Positions 20,275 to 27,440 are shown, numbered from the stretch's first letter. The stretch is 28,746 bases of DNA from a virus (IMGVR_UViG_3300034522_000066:1-28746); one strand, 5' to 3'. The notes: generated from the sequence alone by a model not told the origin. Numbers and translations: made by a program.

Positions 20275-20589
20275 TTAAACGAACGCCTTGTTGACCTCGC
20301 GCTCGGTGGCGATGTTGGTCATCTTGCCGCAGTGCTCACACTTGCAGCGGGTCTTGTTCTTGGTGACCTCAACCAGGTTGCGCAGCTGCTCAAGGTGGCG
20401 AAACAGGCGGTGCTCACTGTCGGAGAAGCGCTGGATCACCCACATCGGATTCAGCTGCTCACCACAGATGCCGCACTTCACATACCCCAGCTGCTCATCA
20501 AGGATAAATTTGTTGTGCTGGCAGTTACGGGCGAACCGCTTAACCACCTGAATGACCTTATCCTTTGCCATAACGGGTTCATGTTGCAT
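20275..20589 (-). CDS. Zinc-binding phage protein
   Basis: A 104-residue protein from the ATG six bases after GAGGA (a second in-frame ATG six codons later lacks such a site). It has a basic helix (VIQVVKRFARN), a CQHNKF segment, CGICGEQL and a C-terminal CKCEHCGKMTNI, that is, five or six Cys and His placed for two zinc sites. A helix rich in Arg/His/Leu lies between them (HRLFRHLEQLRNLVEV). It is likely to bind nucleic acid or act as an adaptor. It lies at the end of the methyltransferase group, before a terminator. Confidence 0.6.
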   Translation of the reverse strand: MQHEPVMAKDKVIQVVKRFARNCQHNKFILDEQLGYVKCGICGEQLNPMWVIQRFSDSEHRLFRHLEQLRNLVEVTKNKTRCKCEHCGKMTNIATEREVNKAFV

Positions 20590-20608
20590 TGCAGATCCTC
20601 ACGGAAAG

Positions 20609-20881
20609 TTATGGGTGCTTGGGTGGCATGTTCCGGCGCGGCAAACCTCTACCACGGCGCATATGTTCCCGCAACGCCTCCACTGTCCACGGCCCTTGAT
20701 CGCAAGGTGGATGGCTTGCGCTCAGTCCCTCGCCACTCACTTCGGCCTTGAGGTTGTCGAGCGTGATGCCAACCTCCTCGAACTCGGCAAGCCAGCGGCG
20801 GTACTCCTGCCATTTGACCCGCCAGCGATAAAGCTCCTGCAGCTCCTTGCCGGCAATCTTCCATTTAAGCCATGTGAACAT
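20609..20881 (-). CDS. Hypothetical Trp/Arg-rich helical protein
   Basis: A 90-residue protein with ATG after AGAGGAAATCACG, a leader like that of the small-gene array. The first 45 residues are a highly charged, tryptophan-rich helix (WLKWKIAGKELQELYRW and WQEYRRWLAEFEEVG). The C-terminal part is Pro/Arg-rich with TVEALREHMRRGRG. No Cys pairs and no membrane segment. It lies immediately downstream of the methyltransferase gene and may work with it, but nothing in the sequence shows this. Function unknown. Confidence 0.55.
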   Translation of the reverse strand: MFTWLKWKIAGKELQELYRWRVKWQEYRRWLAEFEEVGITLDNLKAEVSGEGLSASHPPCDQGPWTVEALREHMRRGRGLPRRNMPPKHP

Positions 20882-20895
20882 CGTGATTTCCTCTA

Positions 20896-21567
20896 TCAAC
20901 CGGCGCGGGCGAACAGGTGATCATGGGCGGCCTGGGAGATGTCATTACCCCATGCCTCGCGGCCAAGCTCGCGGGCGGCAATCAGCGCGTTACCGGAGCC
21001 AAAGAAGCAATCCCCCACCACCTGACCAGGCTCGGTGCTCTGCTCGATGAGCACCTTGAACAACTCGACCGGCTTCTCGGTCGGATAGCCCTTGACGATG
21101 CGCTTGAACTGGAGCACATCCGGGATCGCTAGGCTGTTCAGCTTGCGCTTGCCCTTCTCGAAAAACAGGATGTACTCGCAGCGGTTGCGGTAGTGGTAGC
21201 CCATGCCGATAGCCAGCTTGTCCCAGATGATCGGTTTCCAAAACTTGAAGCCAGCCGCCTCCCCGAGCGGCTTGGCGTGAAACATGGTCTCCTGGTCGCA
21301 CAGCAGATAGAAATGACTGTTGGGCTTGAGCACCCGGTACACCTCGGCGAACAGCTCGGCAAAGCGGGCGTTCGGAAAGATGGTGAACCAGTCATTGCTG
21401 GATGACTTGCTATGGGCCAGCCGGGTTGTCGTGCCTTTGGCGCGGTGCTTCTCCAGCGACTCATAGGCGGGGTCGGTGACCACCAGATCCAGGGAGCCAT
21501 CCGGCAGGGTCTTGAGCCATTCGACAGCATCGAGCTGGGCCAGGCGAAACGGGATCAGGTTGCTCAT
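20896..21567 (-). CDS. DNA adenine-type methyltransferase (DPAY, beta order)
   Basis: A 223-residue enzyme. The catalytic motif IV is TDPAYES near residue 31; the S-adenosylmethionine site (motif I) is GDCFFGSGNALIAA near residues 187-200. Motif IV before motif I gives the beta class, most often N6-adenine or N4-cytosine. Other landmarks are PNARFAELFAEVYRVLKPNSHFYLL and KPIIWDKLAIGMGYHYRNRCEYILF. No restriction partner is nearby, so it is an orphan enzyme that probably protects phage DNA from host restriction or alters gene control. The ATG overlaps the upstream coiled-coil gene by four bases. Confidence 0.88.
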   Translation of the reverse strand: MSNLIPFRLAQLDAVEWLKTLPDGSLDLVVTDPAYESLEKHRAKGTTTRLAHSKSSSNDWFTIFPNARFAELFAEVYRVLKPNSHFYLLCDQETMFHAKPLGEAAGFKFWKPIIWDKLAIGMGYHYRNRCEYILFFEKGKRKLNSLAIPDVLQFKRIVKGYPTEKPVELFKVLIEQSTEPGQVVGDCFFGSGNALIAARELGREAWGNDISQAAHDHLFARAG

Positions 21568-22427
21568 GCTGCGGCCCTCTCTTGCTCGGTGGCGTAGCCG
21601 TTAAAATCAACCGGCACCATGTCAGACTCATGCACGATCCCTCCCTGCAGGCTGTTGACCTTGAACAGCCAGTTATGGGCGAACTCCATCACTTCCTTGG
21701 ATGGCTTCAAGCCCCCTTTGGGGGAGGCGCAGAGCGCGGTGCCATCCTGGTCGTTGTAGGTGACCATGGCAGCACGACCTGACTGGTGCATATAGAGCAG
21801 GGCGCGAGACTCAAGCACAGTACCGTCAGGGCGCTCCATCTTGGTCTTCTGGGGCCAAATGATCAGATGGTGCTCGCCGTTGTGATACAGGCCGCTGCCG
21901 GTGTCGTGGGCAAGCTGACGCTGGAGCAAGTCGATCTTGGTGTGGGCCTCAATGCTCTGGCGCTGGGCGGTGGTCAGATCGTGGCGGGCCTTGCTGTTAT
22001 CCCGCTCCAGTTGACTGATGCGGGCATCCTTCTCGGTGTTGCCACTCTTCAGGCGCTTGTTCTGCTCCTTGAGCTTGTCGATGCCATTCACGCCACCATA
22101 GGTGGCAATCACCTGCTGCAACTGGTTGAGCTGCTCCTGCAGGCGGGTCTTTTCAACCAGCAGGGCCCCCACCTGGTTGCCAATCTTTTCGGCCTTGCGA
22201 GCCGCATCACAACAACGCTCGTTCTCTTGCTCCAAGTCTGCAATGCGAGCCAGCAGGGCGGCTTGAGACGTCGCGGCAGCAGCGACTTGAATCTCCAGCT
22301 CGTCACGCTCCTGGGACACCTCATCAAGCTGGGATGACATGTCATTGAATCGAACAACAAAGGCACTCAGCAGATCATGCGGCTGGGCCAACTCAAGGGT
22401 TTCAACTATGCGATTAGTCGGGCTCAT
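21564..22427 (-). CDS. Coiled-coil protein with C-terminal globular domain
   Basis: A 287-residue protein with ATG after GGAGAGTGAG. Residues about 30-175 are one long coiled coil (repeated Gln/Glu/Leu heptads, e.g. QDELEIQ-like and KDARISQLERDNSKA). The last 110 residues form a separate domain (LYHNGEHHLIIWPQKTKM, SRALLYMHQSGRAAMVTYND, SKEVMEFAHNWLFKVN). It is the first gene of the leftward group that includes the methyltransferase. Its promoter region is made of the AT-rich repeats also found beside parA, so it may be controlled by the partition proteins. KfrA-like plasmid proteins also have long coiled coils, but no HTH is seen here. Function unknown. Confidence 0.6.
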   Translation of the reverse strand: MSPTNRIVETLELAQPHDLLSAFVVRFNDMSSQLDEVSQERDELEIQVAAAATSQAALLARIADLEQENERCCDAARKAEKIGNQVGALLVEKTRLQEQLNQLQQVIATYGGVNGIDKLKEQNKRLKSGNTEKDARISQLERDNSKARHDLTTAQRQSIEAHTKIDLLQRQLAHDTGSGLYHNGEHHLIIWPQKTKMERPDGTVLESRALLYMHQSGRAAMVTYNDQDGTALCASPKGGLKPSKEVMEFAHNWLFKVNSLQGGIVHESDMVPVDFNGYATEQERAAA

Positions 22428-22472
22428 TACTCACTCTCCGTTTATTCGCGCTCCGTTCAAAACAAGCGCCAT

Positions 22473-22524
22473 CTATATATATCATATATACAATAGATAT
22501 ACGAAGTATATACGATATATATCT
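22473..22524. repeat. AT-rich TATATAC repeats upstream of the coiled-coil gene
   Basis: Contains minus-strand units TTGTATATATGATATATA and CGTATATACTTCGTATATC, including the inverted repeat ATATAC-GAA-GTATAT. Similar units occur only beside parA (27391-27440 and 28118-28160). It is also the region next to the integrase 3' end, so attP arm sites are an alternative. Confidence 0.65.
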
Positions 22525-22525
22525 T

Positions 22526-23725
22526 TTAGGTGGATATTGGTAGTAGGTGTGCAGGCGACACTGATGCCAACCAAGCGTGATACAGCTCGATGGCCTGCCT
22601 CTGCTGCTCCCTCATGGACGAATTGATATAGATGCCCGCCAGCTTGCCGGGGGCATGGTTAATCAGGGACTCCCCGACATGATGATCTGTCCCCTGGTCA
22701 GTCCAGCGAGTGCGGGCGAGCTTGCGCAGATCGTGGGCGCGCCACTGGCCGCCACTGACAGTGGACACCATGCGGGTTGCATCCCTTGCACCGATGGCGG
22801 AGGCAGAGCGGCAAGCTGGGAACAGGTAAACGCCGCGATACCCGGCGGCCCGCTGGCGGGCTTGGTGGCGCTGTAGCACGGAGATAGCCAACGGAGAAAG
22901 CGGGATCACATGACCTCGACGGGGCTTGGTGTGATCTGCCGGGATATGCCAGCAGCCGCCAGGGGCGAGATCAAACTCCCGCCATTGCGCGAGGCGGGTT
23001 TCACCGATCCGGGTGCCATGCAGCAGCGCCAGCAAACACAGCATCGCGGCATCACGGGGGGCGGCGGCCAGCTTTGCCAGAACATCCGGGGCGTGGGATG
23101 GCCTCAGTCTGCCGGGGCGCTGGATGGGGCGACGGGTGATCAGATCACTAAATGCCAGGCCCGCCAGGGGGTCATGGGTGATCATGGCCAGCCTGCGGGC
23201 ATCCTTGCTGGCCTTCTTCAATATCCCCCAACCGGCGCGAACGGTATCCACCATGTACTGCTGCTGATATTGCTGCACTACCTGGTCAATATCGTCGCGG
23301 GAGGAATGCAGCGACAGAGCGCCGAACAACGGCAGTAATTGGCGCCGGATCTGGGAGGCAACCGCCGCCCTGCGGGACGCTGACAGCGATCTGGATTTCG
23401 CCACCCGATCACCATGCCAGCGCAACAGGTCGGCAAAGTTCACGAACTCGCTGGACTTAACGGGTGCTGACGCATCATCCATGAGTGCGGAGATCTTGCG
23501 GGGCAAGTCATCCAGCACCTGGGATACCGGCACCGCTGGCCAGGGTGCGACCTTGCGCCATCTGGACTTGCCGTTTACGTGTATCACCAGATGAACCGAG
23601 CCACGGGACCGACACTTTGCCCACCGAAACCGGATTGGGCGGCGGGGGTCACGCAACTCACTAATGGAGAGATCGGCAGAATGCCGCCGGATGGCGGCAT
23701 CCGTGATCGGAGTGGAAAGAATCAT
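22526..23725 (-). CDS. Tyrosine recombinase/integrase, complete
   Basis: A 399-residue enzyme with all catalytic residues recognisable: Arg239 in LLHGTRIGETRLAQW, Lys267 in HTKPRRGHVIPLS, His331 and Arg334 in AHDLRKLARTRW, His357 in LINHAPG and Tyr366 in GIYINSS. An N-terminal basic domain and a core-binding domain (about residues 90-190) precede the catalytic domain. It should join or resolve phage and host DNA; it is far shorter than known protelomerases and lacks their layout. The ATG follows GAGGAAGGG. It is transcribed with the early genes upstream, unusual for an integrase, and its 3' end abuts the TATATAC repeats. Confidence 0.9.
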   Translation of the reverse strand: MILSTPITDAAIRRHSADLSISELRDPRRPIRFRWAKCRSRGSVHLVIHVNGKSRWRKVAPWPAVPVSQVLDDLPRKISALMDDASAPVKSSEFVNFADLLRWHGDRVAKSRSLSASRRAAVASQIRRQLLPLFGALSLHSSRDDIDQVVQQYQQQYMVDTVRAGWGILKKASKDARRLAMITHDPLAGLAFSDLITRRPIQRPGRLRPSHAPDVLAKLAAAPRDAAMLCLLALLHGTRIGETRLAQWREFDLAPGGCWHIPADHTKPRRGHVIPLSPLAISVLQRHQARQRAAGYRGVYLFPACRSASAIGARDATRMVSTVSGGQWRAHDLRKLARTRWTDQGTDHHVGESLINHAPGKLAGIYINSSMREQQRQAIELYHAWLASVSPAHLLPIST

Positions 23726-23732
23726 CCCTTCC

Positions 23733-24161
23733 TCATAGTTTCAATTCCAGGGCGACGGTTGTCAGCAGGCAATCAGCTTCTCCCTTGTGCAAGCGTTCGC
23801 AGCTCTGAGGTAGTTGAAGGCCGCATTTTTCACAAGGGGGGAGCGCGGCGAGCTGCTGATCAAGGAGCTGGCCATCTCGCAGCAACAGCGTCGATATGTA
23901 CTCTTGCGGGTCATAGTTCGAGGTGGCCCAAACAGCCCGGATCTTCATCGCACGGGACAGATATGCGGACTCCTTGCCAGTCAGCTTGAGCGTGACACGG
24001 CAAGCCTCCCCCGGCACAAACGCCTGCACTTCCGCATTCTCTCGCTCGCGCTGACGGCGCTTTCGGGCGGCATCGGCGGCCCGCTTTGCCGTGAGCTGAT
24101 CCTCCGTCATTGTGGTCCGCGGCCCCTTCTTCTTACCCTTGGCTTGGTCGGCTAGGCTCAT
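23733..24161 (-). CDS. Hypothetical basic protein upstream of integrase
   Basis: A 142-residue protein whose ATG overlaps the end of the preceding 47-codon gene. Residues 1-45 are very basic and helical (KGKKKGPRTT, AKRAADAARKRRQRERE). Next comes a possible ribbon-helix-like stretch (CRVTLKLTGKESAYLSRAMKIRAV, then PQEYISTLLLRDGQLLDQQL). The C-terminus has a CEKCGLQLPQSC cluster that may bind zinc. It is probably a DNA-binding regulator of the early region; this is inference from composition. No family is recognised. Confidence 0.55.
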   Translation of the reverse strand: MSLADQAKGKKKGPRTTMTEDQLTAKRAADAARKRRQRERENAEVQAFVPGEACRVTLKLTGKESAYLSRAMKIRAVWATSNYDPQEYISTLLLRDGQLLDQQLAALPPCEKCGLQLPQSCERLHKGEADCLLTTVALELKL

Positions 24162-24301
24162 TGCACCGCCTTGGGGTCAATCCCCATGGCTTTGCACATG
24201 ACAAGGTGCTCGATGGCGGCGCGATCTTGCTGGCGGCGCTTGAGTGCCGGGGCGGCCTGCTTATCTTTCTTGTATGCTCTGACTCTGTAGTGCTGTGACA
24301 T
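24158..24301 (-). CDS. 47-residue basic protein
   Basis: A short gene with ATG after GAGAGGATTGAC and a stop overlapping the next start, so coupling supports it. The product is highly basic (HYRVRAYKKDKQAAPALKRRQQDR) with a C-terminal helix (AIEHLVMCKAMGIDPKAVQ). An upstream extension in the same frame has no ribosome site. It may bind nucleic acid, but nothing specific is visible. It belongs to the early lytic operon between the Q-like gene and the basic protein upstream of integrase. Confidence 0.55.
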   Translation of the reverse strand: MSQHYRVRAYKKDKQAAPALKRRQQDRAAIEHLVMCKAMGIDPKAVQ

Positions 24302-24311
24302 GTCAATCCTC

Positions 24312-24731
24312 TCACGATTGGCGGTGGGTAGATGGAGAGCTGACCGGTGACCCCTCCAAGGCAAACCGGACAGCTTTACGGGCATTCATCAAATCTTTCT
24401 TGTACTTGGCGAGAGCCATGCCTAACCGGATGGCCCGCACCTCTTGGGCTCGTCCATGCTCCAGCACTGGCATCAGATATTCCGCCCTCAACACCCTGGC
24501 GCGACGATGGCCAACCTCACCAGAGGCCGCCAAGGCCAGCAGGGCCGCTTCTATCCGTGGTTCCACGCCATCGAGGATGGGCGCCTTGCCGCCGCCGTTA
24601 TGACCGGGGCCGGTGATGCCGGTGCGCAATATCTCCATCACCCTGCCTGTTTGGCCAGTTGAATGAGCGGGCATCATCTGCCCCTGCACACACCAGCGGG
24701 CCCACAAATCCAGTGCATCATCGAGCGTCAT
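24312..24731 (-). CDS. Late-gene antiterminator candidate (Q-like)
   Basis: A 139-residue protein with ATG after AGGAGG. It starts LDDALDLWARWCVQGQMMP, the tryptophan pattern that opens many phage Q / DUF1133-like regulators. It continues with VEPRIEAALLALAASGEVGHRRARVLRAEYL and a final helix pair (AIRLGMALAKYKKDLMNARKAV) that resembles sigma-region-4-like ends of these proteins. A Q-type factor would act on RNA polymerase at the late promoter and read through the terminators before holin, head-closure and capsid genes. Its place late in the early operon fits. The similarity is by pattern only. Confidence 0.5.
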   Translation of the reverse strand: MTLDDALDLWARWCVQGQMMPAHSTGQTGRVMEILRTGITGPGHNGGGKAPILDGVEPRIEAALLALAASGEVGHRRARVLRAEYLMPVLEHGRAQEVRAIRLGMALAKYKKDLMNARKAVRFALEGSPVSSPSTHRQS

Positions 24732-24984
24732 GGCGGGGCCTCCTGGTGGAAGGCTTTTGGCGCTTGGCCACATCGGCGGCGGCCTTCGCCTGAGCGTCAT
24801 AGTGGCGAAGCCACGCCCTCAACTCCTCCCGCTCCCCTTCGTCATCAAGCTTGCACACCTCCAGCCGAACGCGATCCCGCGTCCACTTCCCGGCGCAAAC
24901 ATGGCTCACCCACAAGGCGGCCATTCTTTGCAGCTCGAACGTCCGGCGGATATCACTGGGGAACGTGGCAATATTGATGTTCAT
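24718..24984 (-). CDS. Hypothetical early protein, 88 residues
   Basis: ATG after a strong AAGGAGGG site. It is helical and charged: IRRTFELQRMAALWVSHVCAG, WTRDRVRLEVCKLDDEGEREELRAWLRHYDAQ, ending in a very basic tail (KRQKPSTRRPRHDAR). The stop overlaps the start of the Q-like gene, so both are co-translated. Small proteins of this type often precede Q genes in temperate phages of Gammaproteobacteria. Function unknown. Confidence 0.55.
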   Translation of the reverse strand: MNINIATFPSDIRRTFELQRMAALWVSHVCAGKWTRDRVRLEVCKLDDEGEREELRAWLRHYDAQAKAAADVAKRQKPSTRRPRHDAR

Positions 24985-25154
24985 CGAACCCTCCTTGCGC
25001 GATAAACGAGGGGACGGGGATCTGGGTTGATGGCCTTGGCGGCCCAGATCGCCCTCATGACGTTCGTGGCAGGAAGCTCGACAGTACGAACCGCCACCAG
25101 ACGGCGGGCAAGCAGGGTAAAGGCGGTGATCTGATAGTGGAGAACGGGGAGCAT
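24981..25154 (-). CDS. Hypothetical 57-residue early protein
   Basis: ATG three or four bases after GAGGGTG; longer in-frame starts lie within the neighbouring gene. A strand-rich, basic peptide (LPVLHYQITAFTLLARRLVAVRTVEL) followed by a helix (ATNVMRAIWAAKAINP) and a basic end (VYRARRVR). It overlaps the next gene by four bases in the early operon. There is no membrane segment long enough to span a bilayer with confidence. Function unknown. Confidence 0.5.
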   Translation of the reverse strand: MLPVLHYQITAFTLLARRLVAVRTVELPATNVMRAIWAAKAINPDPRPLVYRARRVR

Positions 25155-25155
25155 G

Positions 25156-25575
25156 TCACCCTCGCTTCCGTTGCGACGGCTTTCTATCTCGGGATGCCAA
25201 GGTGCTGGTCCTGAGCAAGGCATAGACCTCTTCGGCCTTGACGAGGTGCCTGCCGGCCGATTTACCAGGACAGGCAATCAGCAGGTCTTTTGCCTCAATC
25301 TTGATCGCTGGGTGGGCGCACATGGAATAGACATGAGCAACACGCCCGCCAAGGCCGCGCACCACAGCCACTTCGTCAGGGTGCTCGACCGGGACCAGGG
25401 TCAACCAGTCAGCATTGAAGCGGTCTCGTTCCAGGGCAGCACGGAGCGCAAAGGGGCGAGACGCCAGGGGGCGATGAGACACAGAAAAACGCTGGATCTT
25501 GGCGCGGTCAGCCATCATGACCGCGATCACTGAATCAACCTCTGCCGGGATTGCCCCGGCAATCGCCAGGATCAT
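25156..25575 (-). CDS. Hypothetical 139-residue early protein
   Basis: ATG overlaps the stop of the Cro-like gene; GGGTGGC is upstream. A hydrophobic start (ILAIAGAIPAEVDSVIAVMMADRA) is followed by mixed alpha/beta sequence with RSTSTL-like basic end (LLRTSTLASRDRKPSQRKRG). The middle part includes NADWLTLVPVEHPDEVAVVRGLGGRVAHVYS, which looks like strands of a small globular fold. It is the second gene of the leftward early operon, the place of CII- or replication-related genes in lambdoid phages, but it resembles neither. Function unknown. Confidence 0.55.
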   Translation of the reverse strand: MILAIAGAIPAEVDSVIAVMMADRAKIQRFSVSHRPLASRPFALRAALERDRFNADWLTLVPVEHPDEVAVVRGLGGRVAHVYSMCAHPAIKIEAKDLLIACPGKSAGRHLVKAEEVYALLRTSTLASRDRKPSQRKRG

Positions 25576-25829
25576 GAGCCACCCCGCTGGCGTTTTGACG
25601 CCTGCTTGCCCTCTTCCGAAGAGAGGTAATCTTTACGCCAGGCTGAAACATCAAGACCAGGGTAAGCCTTGGTGAACTTCTCCAGCGTTTTTGGGGCGGG
25701 GTATCGGTCCAGCTGGAAATACTTCTGAACCGTTCCAGCCTTTAAGCCAAGGCGGGTAGCAACCTCGACAGCTCGCTCCCGTTGAAGGAGGTCGGGCATC
25801 AATCGAGAAAAAAAATCTGTTAAGTGCAT
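25572..25829 (-). CDS. Cro-like HTH regulator
   Basis: An 85-residue protein, first gene of the leftward operon and divergent from the CI-like gene. Residues about 18-42 give an HTH pattern (AVEVATRLGLKAGTVQKYFQLDRYP), followed by a short helix and a basic end (KQASKRQRGGS). Position and size are those of Cro, which shuts off repressor synthesis during lytic growth. The ATG at 25829 lacks a good ribosome site, so translation may be weak or from a short leader. An in-frame ATG at residue 11 would cut into the first helix and is less likely. Confidence 0.65.
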   Translation of the reverse strand: MHLTDFFSRLMPDLLQRERAVEVATRLGLKAGTVQKYFQLDRYPAPKTLEKFTKAYPGLDVSAWRKDYLSSEEGKQASKRQRGGS

Positions 25830-25958
25830 AATGAGGTGTTCGCTTTTATCTGCTGACAAGATAATCCTATCACCGTGCGCACAGAAACGCATCACCACAA
25901 CTGTTTAATATCACAATTTGTGCTATCTTTTGGGCATGACAAAAGGGCCAAACGAAAC
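25830..25958. promoter_or_regulatory. Divergent operator/promoter region of cro-like and CI-like genes
   Basis: Three ATCAC half-sites in one orientation start at 25869, 25891 and 25910. The third is part of a near-perfect palindrome, TATCACAATTTGTGCTA (25909-25925); the first is followed by GTGCGCAC. A likely rightward promoter is CTGTTT, 17 bases, TATCTT, placing the start about 25936, 23 bases before the repressor ATG and overlapping the third site (self-control). The leftward promoter is not clear. Confidence 0.5.
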
Positions 25959-26579
25959 ATGGATAATCTAGATAACCTGCCAACCCTCCCCTCGGTCACC
26001 CAGGAGATGGTTGATATGAAGACAAGGCAGCTTGGCGCACTGTTGAGGAAGGCCAGGAAGCACCGCTTTAGAAGTGCGCTGGATGCCAGCAAAGAGTTAG
26101 ACGTTGGGCAGTCAACCTACCTTTCCTATGAGAAGGGCGGGCGACAACAGGTGTTCGCATGGTGGTTATGCGCCATTCAGCATGTGTTTGCCCCCAGGTT
26201 CGGCGTAGCCCCATCGTATCTAATGGGCTTGAGCGAAGAGAAGGAGCGGGCTGATGCGCCCTTATGGCTCATCCAGGTCATGGCGCCCCACCTGAAAAAT
26301 GGTGATGAAGTCATTCAGCTGAATATTTCTGATGACGCAATGGCACCCAACCTCCAAGCTGGCGACATTGCCATCTTTGAAAAGAGTGGCGCGGTTTCCA
26401 TGGGTGGCATTTACGCCATCGAATATCCAAATTGCCAAGTCTACGCCAGATGGGTAATGCCGAGCGCCGTGGGTGGATGGCAGATTAGAGACTCTAGCGG
26501 CGCCCAAGAAACGCTGAGCGAGGAAGATGTCCTCAAGCTGAAAGTAAGAGGAAAATACCTCTTTAGAATTACCAAGTAA
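25959..26579 (+). CDS. CI-like repressor with inactive S24 protease domain
   Basis: A 206-residue protein from the ATG 23 bases after the predicted transcript start; an internal ATG at 26016 with AGGAG (187 residues) is the alternative. The HTH covers about residues 22-62 (LGALLRKARKHRFRSALDASK, GQSTYLSYEKG). The C-terminal S24/LexA-like domain reads LNISDDAMAPNLQAGDIAIFE and CQVYARWV. The catalytic Ser is Ala127 and the catalytic Lys is Ala163. No Ala-Gly or Cys-Gly cleavage site is seen in the linker. It should therefore dimerise and repress lytic genes but not cleave itself with RecA. A strong bidirectional terminator follows. Confidence 0.88.
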   Translation: MDNLDNLPTLPSVTQEMVDMKTRQLGALLRKARKHRFRSALDASKELDVGQSTYLSYEKGGRQQVFAWWLCAIQHVFAPRFGVAPSYLMGLSEEKERADAPLWLIQVMAPHLKNGDEVIQLNISDDAMAPNLQAGDIAIFEKSGAVSMGGIYAIEYPNCQVYARWVMPSAVGGWQIRDSSGAQETLSEEDVLKLKVRGKYLFRITK

Positions 26580-26609
26580 AAAAGCACACGGGTTATACGT
26601 GTGCTTTTT
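26579..26609. terminator. Bidirectional intrinsic terminator after the repressor gene
   Basis: AAAAAGCACACG and CGTGTGCTTTTT form a 12-bp stem with a 7-base loop (GGTTATA). T-runs exist on both strands. It begins at the last base of the repressor stop codon. Confidence 0.9.
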
Positions 26610-26655
26610 CACGTCATCAACTATCTGATTTTGTGTTATTTATTCAGGACTCGTT

Positions 26656-26973
26656 ATGCGTAAAGCAGATAATAAAATTATGGCGGCTGTCGAAGGCATG
26701 GCGGTGGCAGCTCGGCAACACCAGAGTGATTCCGTGCTGCTGCTGCACACCCTGATGGCCGCCAGCACGATTGCCGAGGGCATTGCCGGGGAAGAGGCAA
26801 GAAGGCTGGAGCTACTGATCGATGCCTGCATCATGGCTACGGAGAGGACGCTGGATAGTCTATCGGTCAACCGGAACGAGCTGCACGAAACAGCAGCGGA
26901 CCTCGGAACATTACTGCAAGCCAGGATGGCGCTGCTCAGTGAAAAGGACTCTGCACATGATCATCGGCAATGA
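26656..26973 (+). CDS. Hypothetical helical protein between repressor and LuxR-HTH genes
   Basis: A 105-residue protein with ATG six bases after AGGA. It is entirely helical: KIMAAVEGMAVAARQHQ, SVLLLHTLMAASTIAEGIAG, RRLELLIDACIMATERTLDSL, ELHETAADLGTLLQARMALL. No HTH, Cys pair or membrane segment is convincing, although the second helix is quite hydrophobic. Its stop lies 17 bases inside the following HTH gene, so the two form an operon. It could be a partner of that regulator or of the repressor. Function unknown. Confidence 0.6.
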   Translation: MRKADNKIMAAVEGMAVAARQHQSDSVLLLHTLMAASTIAEGIAGEEARRLELLIDACIMATERTLDSLSVNRNELHETAADLGTLLQARMALLSEKDSAHDHRQ

Positions 26974-27325
26974 AGTTGTGGCCAGCCCTGGGCAGGGCAT
27001 AACAGCAACAGAACTCGACATCCTGTTACTTCATGGGGAAGGGGAATGCCAGGGGCGCATCATGGCCGCCAGCGGGCTCAGCCAAGCAGAACTGCACATG
27101 GCAGAGAAAAGCATTCGGGCTAAGCTGGGCGCCAAGACAGCCACTCACATGATAAGCCGGGCTTTCCAACTCGGTATCTTGGCAAGCCGCGCTCTCTGCC
27201 TGGTGCTGGCGCTGGCGTCCACCGACTACCAGGACGGCATGAAAAACAGAAGCCCCATCAAGGGTGGCAGACCCGGCACCATTGTGGTGCGCATCAAGAC
27301 GGCGGGGCGAAATATCTGGGCGTGA
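26957..27325 (+). CDS. Stand-alone LuxR-type (GerE) HTH protein
   Basis: A 122-residue protein; the ATG follows AAAGGA by eight bases, and longer starts in the frame lie in the preceding gene. Residues about 14-75 follow the LuxR C-terminal pattern: ITATELDILLLHGEG, GRIMAASGLSQAELHMAEKSIRAKLGAKTATHMISRAFQLG. There is no autoinducer or receiver domain. A hydrophobic helix and a basic end (KGGRPGTIVVRIKTAG) follow. It is the last gene of the repressor-side operon. It may compete with or assist the AHL-binding LuxR at shared sites, or control the switch independently. This is inference from the domain and its position. Confidence 0.7.
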   Translation: MIIGNEVVASPGQGITATELDILLLHGEGECQGRIMAASGLSQAELHMAEKSIRAKLGAKTATHMISRAFQLGILASRALCLVLALASTDYQDGMKNRSPIKGGRPGTIVVRIKTAGRNIWA

Positions 27326-27356
27326 CAGGCGTGACAATGAACAGCACACAAAAGAC

Positions 27357-27384
27357 AACCCCGCCGACAAGCGGGGCTTTTTTT
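27357..27384 (+). terminator. Rightward intrinsic terminator before the partition genes
   Basis: CCCCGC, CGACAA loop and GCGGGG are followed by C and seven T. It isolates the repressor-side operon from parA. Confidence 0.88.
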
Positions 27385-27390
27385 GCCTTA

Positions 27391-27440
27391 ATATATCCAT
27401 TGTATACACATGATATATATTATATATATACGACATATAC
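27391..27440. repeat. AT-rich repeats upstream of parA
   Basis: Contains TTGTATACACATGATATA and, on the minus strand, GTGTATACAATGGATATA, units like those at 22.5 kb and 28.1 kb. It lies just before parA, where the promoter, autoregulatory operator and centromere of type Ib partition systems are found. Confidence 0.65.

Noticed and set aside
22526-23725. Integrase considered as a protelomerase
   Set aside because: At 399 residues with a standard R-K-H-R-H-Y layout it is a normal tyrosine integrase; known protelomerases are much longer and have extra domains.
25875-25958. Upstream GTG start of the repressor
   Set aside because: It lies inside the operator region and before the predicted promoter -10; no ribosome site is present.
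25830-25958. LexA (SOS) box near the immunity promoters
   Set aside because: No CTGT-N8-ACAG palindrome is present; the CTGTGCGCACGG stretch on the minus strand has the wrong spacing.
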